From Rossellomorea aquimaris (GTDB lineage Bacteria; Bacillota; Bacilli; Bacillales; Bacillaceae_B), in assembly GCF_000935355.1 (NCBI RefSeq), contig NZ_JXZC01000004.1, positions 186,001 to 250,000 of the forward strand: DNA of 64,000 nucleotides. Direction: 5' to 3'. The stretch's first letter is position 1. Each line of letters starts with the position of its first letter. The translations under genes and the position numbers were made by a program. Shown in pieces: positions 60,252-64,000 of this stretch. A model generated the notes under the pieces. It was not told the DNA's origin and ran no database searches. It saw only the letters and a program-made list of their open reading frames with translations.

Positions 60252-60280
60252 AGCTAACGAGAGGAGTTGAAACTTGGATC
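60252..60280 (-). promoter_or_regulatory. ECF-type promoter of the surface protein gene
   Basis: On the minus strand, GATCCAA, 14 bases, CGTTAGCT, about 40 bp before the start codon. The same boxes with the same 14-base spacing occur at 61894-61922 before the ECF sigma gene. Confidence 0.8.
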
Positions 60281-60504
60281 ACTTTTTTTGAAAAAACTTT
60301 TGCACTTTTTTTGAAAGAGATAAAAGTAGGGTGAAAGTATGTAGAGAGTGGAGCCTTCTTTAACGATGTATCCTTAATAAAAGAGTAGAAAAGAATGTAG
60401 CGCGATCTGTAATAGATTTGTACAACTCCCGTTCTAATAGGACTTAATTCCCTGGGTCTATTTTCTTAAACCTTCAGATGTGCAATTCCTTATTGAGAAT
60501 AAAT

Positions 60505-60537
60505 AAAAAAGCCCAGCAGTAATGGACTGCAGGGCGG
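60505..60537 (-). terminator. intrinsic terminator of the sigma/anti-sigma operon
   Basis: Minus strand: GCCCTGCAGT / ACTGCTGGGC followed by six T. The 200 bp on to 60281 is AT-rich with no gene. Confidence 0.85.
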
Positions 60538-60548
60538 GGTAACAATTC

Positions 60549-61265
60549 TTATATTTCTGAAGCCAGCACGATTTCCCCTTGTGGAAGCTGACTATTGGCA
60601 TCCGGTTCGAGTGTTATGGCCACCGTATCCCAATCTTTCTTCGTGAACTCTTCGCTAAACTTGAATACGACCGATCCTTTGCCATCCTTACTAGTGACAA
60701 ATGTTCCTGCACGTTCAGGTTTGTCGTCTTTAATGAGCCATACCTGATAGACTTCTTCGTTAGAAAGAGCCTGAAGCTCAGAAGCCTGGACGACCATGCT
60801 TGTTTGTTCGCCCTGCTTGATGATACTGGCTGTTCCTTTGGCATTTCCACTGACGGCAGCGAGATCGACATATTGTACTACCTGATCGATGGTTGCTTGT
60901 TCCACCACTTCGTTTTGATCCTCAAGCTGCGTAAACAAATACGCATTCCCGACTAAGGAAAGAGCCAGGGCGGCTGCGACAGAAGGGAGGAACCATGATC
61001 TCTTTTTCTTATAGGAGAAAGGTTCGTCCTTAGCTTTTGGCATCTCTTCACCCAGAATGTTAGCCAAAACACGGTCTTCCAGGTCTTTGGGAGGCTCGAC
61101 AACATCAGATGCGAAAGGCAGATATTCTGCTAACTGCCCCAGTTCATGAAGTTCTTCCCGGCACTGGGGGCAGCTTTCCAGATGCTTTTCAAATTGGGCT
61201 CTCTCAAGTTCAGATAAATGACCGTTGTAGTAATCCAGTAAGTAATCGCATTGGTGTGTAGTCAT
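60549..61265 (-). CDS. anti-sigma factor, RskA-like with ZAS domain
   Basis: Protein of 238 residues: an N-terminal zinc-type anti-sigma domain (His28, Cys32, Cys35 in FEKHLESCPQC), a membrane helix (about 92-112, FLPSVAAALALSLVGNAYLF), and an extracytoplasmic RskA-type domain (ELQALSNEEVYQVWLIKDDKPERAGTFVTSKDGKGSV). It binds the ECF sigma and releases it on regulated proteolysis. Its ATG overlaps the sigma stop (ATGA), showing coupled synthesis. Confidence 0.92.
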   Translation of the reverse strand: MTTHQCDYLLDYYNGHLSELERAQFEKHLESCPQCREELHELGQLAEYLPFASDVVEPPKDLEDRVLANILGEEMPKAKDEPFSYKKKRSWFLPSVAAALALSLVGNAYLFTQLEDQNEVVEQATIDQVVQYVDLAAVSGNAKGTASIIKQGEQTSMVVQASELQALSNEEVYQVWLIKDDKPERAGTFVTSKDGKGSVVFKFSEEFTKKDWDTVAITLEPDANSQLPQGEIVLASEI

Positions 61266-61825
61266 TCGAATTGACCTCCTTTCCCTTTAAGACACGTGTG
61301 TAAATGCTTTAGCGCCAAACGGATTCTTCCCTTGACAGTCCCTAGTGGAATGTCAGTGGAATCGGCAATGGATTGTTGAGTCAACCCTTTAAAATAGAAT
61401 AATTGTACAATATTCTGCTGATCATCTTTCAACGACTGGATACATTCCCGAATCGCTGCTCCTTTTTCCTTCCATTCCAATTGATCGGCCGGAGTTTCAT
61501 AGGTGACCTGCAGGGAGTCCTTCTCTATATATTCAACAGACTCATGTTTCTTTCGTCTGCGGATTGCATCAAGGCAAGTATTTCTGGTCATCGTTAACAA
61601 CCATGATGAAAACTTCCCTTTACTTTGATCATATGGAGAGTGTTTTTTCCAGAGTTTCATAAATACCTCTTGAATCACTTCCTCTGCAATTTCCCGATCA
61701 CCTGTCATTTTATAAGAGAATGAATAAATCAGTTTTTCGTATTGTTGATAAAGTTGTCGTAATGCAGTTGAATCTTTGTCTAAAACTTGCTGGTACAGTT
61801 CTATATCGTGACGATCATTGGGCAT
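61262..61825 (-). CDS. ECF RNA polymerase sigma factor
   Basis: Sigma70-family factor of 187 residues with region 2 (ALRQLYQQYEKLIYSFSYKMTGDREIAEEVIQEVFMKLWK) and region 4 (CIQSLKDDQQNIVQLFYFKGLTQQSIADSTDIPLGTVKGRIRLALKHL). The long frame from 61924 is rejected: AAGGAGCG directly precedes the ATG at 61825 (MPNDRHDIEL). It is followed by its anti-sigma. A GATCCAA-N14-CGTTAG promoter lies at 61894-61922, implying autoregulation. Confidence 0.93.
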   Translation of the reverse strand: MPNDRHDIELYQQVLDKDSTALRQLYQQYEKLIYSFSYKMTGDREIAEEVIQEVFMKLWKKHSPYDQSKGKFSSWLLTMTRNTCLDAIRRRKKHESVEYIEKDSLQVTYETPADQLEWKEKGAAIRECIQSLKDDQQNIVQLFYFKGLTQQSIADSTDIPLGTVKGRIRLALKHLHTCLKGKGGQFE

Positions 61826-61893
61826 ATTACGCTCCTTATCTTTGACATATAAAATAAGGATACTAAACAACGGAGCTGAACTCAATTTTAATA

Positions 61894-61922
61894 AGCTAAC
61901 GTGAGAAATAAGAATTTGGATC
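61894..61922 (-). promoter_or_regulatory. ECF-type autoregulatory promoter of the sigma gene
   Basis: Minus strand GATCCAA, 14 bases, CGTTAGCT, identical to the boxes before the LPXTG-like gene. About 70 bp before the sigma start. Confidence 0.8.
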
Positions 61923-62018
61923 ATATATGTTTAGGGAAATTGTTAATGGGGTAAATGGTGAGTTTGGTGTGGAAGCCGGGATATCAATCTGTTTTGGGGT
62001 TTTATGTCGTTTCCAAAG

Positions 62019-62048
62019 CAAAATCCCCCAAATCATTGGGGGATTTCT
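62019..62048 (-). terminator. intrinsic terminator of mreBH
   Basis: AAATCCCCCAA / TTGGGGGATTT directly after the mreBH stop; T-rich on the minus strand side. Confidence 0.75.
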
Positions 62049-62053
62049 TCAGC

Positions 62054-63058
62054 TTATTTTACTTTTTGTAACTTATCAATCACGGATAAAGAACGTCCAG
62101 TTCCGATTGCCACTGATTCAAGCGGGTTAGGAGCTAAGTGAACCGGTACAACGATCTCCTGGCTTAACCAATCTTGAAGTCCGTTCAGTAATGCTCCGCC
62201 ACCAGTCAGGATCACACCGCGGTCAACAATGTCACCGCTTAGTTCAGGAGGACAATTTTCCAATGTCGCACGGATCGTTTCCAGGATGTGAAGAAGGGAT
62301 TCTTTCAACGCATCTTGAATCTCATTGGATGATAGTTCAATCGTTTTCGGAAGACCGGTGACCAAGTCACGTCCACGAATATCCATCGTTCTTTCCTCAT
62401 GGTCGATCAACGCTTGACCTACTTCGATTTTCACCAATTCAGCCGTTCTTTCACCAATCAGCAGATTGTAGCGTTTACGCACGTATTGAACGATATCTTC
62501 ATCCATTTGGTCTCCGCCGATACGGATCGTATTACAAGAAACAACGCCGCCATAAGAAATGATCGCTACTTCCGTTGTTCCACCACCGATGTCGACGATT
62601 ACGTTGGCAACAGGCTCGCCTACAGGCAAGTCAGCACCGATCGCAGCAGCTACAGGCTCTTCAATAAGTGTAACGGATTTCGCACCGCTTCCTCTGACAG
62701 CATCCTGAATCGCTCTTCTCTCGACACTCGTTGCACCAGAAGGCGTACACACAACAACCGTTGGCTTGCGGATGGAGAATCCAAGTTTTTTACTCGCTTT
62801 TTTCATCACTTGTTTTAACATTTCAGTTGTCACGTCAAAGTCGGCGATCACACCATCTTTAAGTGGGCGTACAGCCACGATCTTTCCTGGCGTTTTTCCG
62901 ATCATGCTCTTGGCTTCGGTTCCAACCGCCAATACCGTTTTATTTTCTGTGTCAATTGCGACAACAGATGGTTCATTAAGTATAATTCCTTTATTTTTAC
63001 TATAAACAAGTATATTTGCAGTTCCTAAATCGATACCAATTTCAGAGTTTGATAACAT
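62054..63058 (-). CDS. mreBH: MreBH, actin-like rod-shape protein
   Basis: Actin-family protein of 334 residues, close to B. subtilis MreBH throughout ([80 protein letters not shown]). The ATP-binding motifs phosphate 1 ([10 protein letters not shown]), phosphate 2 (DIGGGTTEV) and adenosine ([11 protein letters not shown]) are intact. MreBH organises LytE-type cell-wall hydrolases along the side wall. The ATG at 63058 follows GGAGGA. It is monocistronic and not next to mreC/mreD. Confidence 0.95.
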   Translation of the reverse strand: MLSNSEIGIDLGTANILVYSKNKGIILNEPSVVAIDTENKTVLAVGTEAKSMIGKTPGKIVAVRPLKDGVIADFDVTTEMLKQVMKKASKKLGFSIRKPTVVVCTPSGATSVERRAIQDAVRGSGAKSVTLIEEPVAAAIGADLPVGEPVANVIVDIGGGTTEVAIISYGGVVSCNTIRIGGDQMDEDIVQYVRKRYNLLIGERTAELVKIEVGQALIDHEERTMDIRGRDLVTGLPKTIELSSNEIQDALKESLLHILETIRATLENCPPELSGDIVDRGVILTGGGALLNGLQDWLSQEIVVPVHLAPNPLESVAIGTGRSLSVIDKLQKVK

Positions 63059-63181
63059 CAATATTCCTCCAACTATAAGAATTCTAGACAGTATATCCTT
63101 CTATACAGTATAGGAGATTTCTGTCGGTTATGAAGGTGGAGATATTTACCACCGACAAAATGTTACAAAGTATGACAGATG

Positions 63182-63195
63182 TGAAAGCGCTAACT
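63182..63195. promoter_or_regulatory. possible cre (CcpA) site
   Basis: TGAAAGCGCTAACT matches the cre consensus (TGWAANCGNTNWCA) except the last base. It lies about 125 bp upstream of mreBH; no obvious catabolic gene is controlled. It could be chance. Confidence 0.35.
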
Positions 63196-63245
63196 GAAAA
63201 ATGAAAAGCTTGTATGGAGGGTTTCTGTATACCTATGTACGTATA

Positions 63246-63259
63246 TAGGGACGGACCTC
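63246..63259. repeat. GGGACGGACCT element (single copy)
   Basis: TAGGGACGGACCTC in the mreBH upstream gap, with no partner arm nearby. The 300 bp after it hold no gene I can support. Confidence 0.75.
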
Positions 63260-63574
63260 GAAATTTTGTTCGTTAAAAAAATTTAAACGTTCTGTAATAT
63301 AGATGGGGAGATTTGGAGTAGTCGGATGGTGGTGATGGGAGTGATTGTGCAGGTTGGAATGGTCTTTTAGGAAGAGGGGAGGGTTTAGAAGGTTGGCGTG
63401 TCTTCCTTAGGGTACACCAAAATGGGAAAATCGTAATGATCTTGGTGGAACCGGCAGTTTAGGATAGTAATTGCAAATTATTTGTGGATAATCTCAATTA
63501 GTATTGGCGGAGGAGGGGGGGAGTTGGATTTTGGAATGGGAAATGGGAAGAATCCTGGGCAGCGAATGTGTGAT

Positions 63575-63795
63575 ATCGGCGAAATCGCGTCATTTATCAA
63601 AGGAATTCCCGATATATCAGTGGAATCACAACCTTTATCAGCGGAATTTTCAATATTTCAGCGGAATCGCATGATTTATCAGCGGAATTTTCGTTATATC
63701 AGCGAAACCGCGTCACTTATCAGCGGAATTCTCGATTTATCAGCGAAACCACGTCATTTATCAGCGAAATTTCAAATATATCAGCGAAAGGCTCA
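63575..63795. repeat. tandem array E, alternating 21/20-bp units (41-bp superunit)
   Basis: ATCAGCGRAA recurs with the repeat start at 63575, 63596, 63616, 63637, 63657 (TTCAGCGG), 63678, 63698, 63719, 63739, 63760 and 63780, a strict 21, 20, 21, 20 rhythm. Alternate spacers read TCGCGTCATTT-like and TTTTCGATAT-like. About eleven units. It lies in a gene-free gap. Confidence 0.93.
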
Positions 63796-63853
63796 TTCAC
63801 AACTATGAATTCTTCTCCAGCCAATAAGCAGAAGGGAATAAGAAACCAAGATT

Positions 63854-63941
63854 ACGGCGAAATCCCCATTTTAACGGCGAAATCTCACATTTAACGGCGA
63901 AATTCGAAATATAACGGCGAAATTCGAAATATAACGGCGAA
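63854..63941. repeat. tandem array F, period exactly 20 bp
   Basis: ACGGCGAA starts at 63854, 63874, 63894, 63914 and 63934. Units three and four are identical. It follows array E by about 60 bp. Confidence 0.92.
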
Positions 63942-63965
63942 CTGACAAATTACAAGTTCCCTCCC

Positions 63966-64000
63966 CGAAAAAAAGAGATGCTCTCATCAAGCATCTCCCC
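63966..64000 (-). terminator. terminator of a minus-strand gene beyond the window
   Basis: GAGATGCT / AGCATCTC stem; on the minus strand it is followed by a seven-T run, so a gene must lie to the right of the window in that direction. Confidence 0.65.

Noticed and set aside
63482..63808. 108-codon ORF over array E
   Set aside because: It is low complexity, made by the tandem repeats, and lacks an RBS.
63575..63941. CRISPR-like array
   Set aside because: Regular spacing, but the repeated core is only about 9-10 bp, there are no unique 30-bp spacers, and no cas gene is in the window.
1..64000. tRNA, rRNA or intact insertion sequence
   Set aside because: No cloverleaf, rRNA segment or transposase frame seen on reading both strands; a tRNAscan or Infernal run would settle this.

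Overview
This 64 kb window looks like a chromosomal segment of a Gram-positive, endospore-forming Bacillaceae bacterium. Evidence: strong AGGAGG-type ribosome binding sites with frequent TTG and GTG starts, intrinsic terminators with U-tracts, a lipobox lipoprotein, an LPXTG-like anchor with its sortase, and orthologues of typical Bacillus genes (liaIHFSR, mreBH, swrC/yerO, queF behind a preQ1-I riboswitch, bacterial nos, yfmJ, ytiB). The genus cannot be fixed from sequence alone. I see no rRNA, tRNA, CRISPR array, prophage or intact insertion sequence; this is ordinary chromosome with rich regulation and unusual repeats.

Layout. 0-8 kb: BCCT osmolyte transporter; a c-di-GMP-I-type riboswitch ahead of a secreted TIM-barrel-like protein and an NAD(P)-binding protein; a TetR regulator divergent from a SwrC-type RND exporter, with three TGAC-N6-GTCA operators. 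8-15.5 kb: a LacI regulator and an inducible beta-glucoside operon (binding lipoprotein, two permeases, GH1, GH30) with no ATPase of its own. 15.6-22 kb: a SpoVB/YkvU-like flippase, a CPA-type antiporter, a 44-codon gene, a TspO-like membrane protein and an M3 oligoendopeptidase. 22-25.7 kb: liaIH-liaFSR cell-envelope stress module without liaG. 26-33 kb: membrane-associated MoxR/DUF58/DUF4129/DUF4350 operon facing SpoIIM-like and next to RDD genes. 33-45 kb: secreted LTD-phospholipase D protein, a VLRF1-type release-factor homologue, aldehyde dehydrogenase, YfmJ, a kinase-like phosphotransferase, peroxiredoxin, a phospholipase-A2-like miniprotein, an acyltransferase and other single genes. 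45-50 kb: carbonic anhydrase, a stand-alone B12-binding protein carrying the CarH light-sensor motifs with a PAS-like partner, queF, EamA and YitT transporters. 51-57.8 kb: DUF2339 membrane protein, an ABC-F protein behind a peptide-coding attenuator leader, FAD oxidoreductase, GNAT and NO synthase. 57.8-62 kb: a sortase, a duplicated helical LPXTG-like surface protein and an ECF sigma/anti-sigma pair sharing one promoter motif. 62-64 kb: mreBH and two tandem arrays.

The most unusual signals are two repeat systems. (1) A short element, core GGGACGGACCT, occurs about 18 times on both strands. It forms terminator-like hairpins, and six copies lie inside reading frames (two at C-termini). (2) Six intergenic tandem arrays have a period of exactly or nearly 20-21 bp, each with its own unit sequence. 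I also point out the shared ECF promoter, the stand-alone B12 photosensor candidate and the ABC-F leader as testable new systems.
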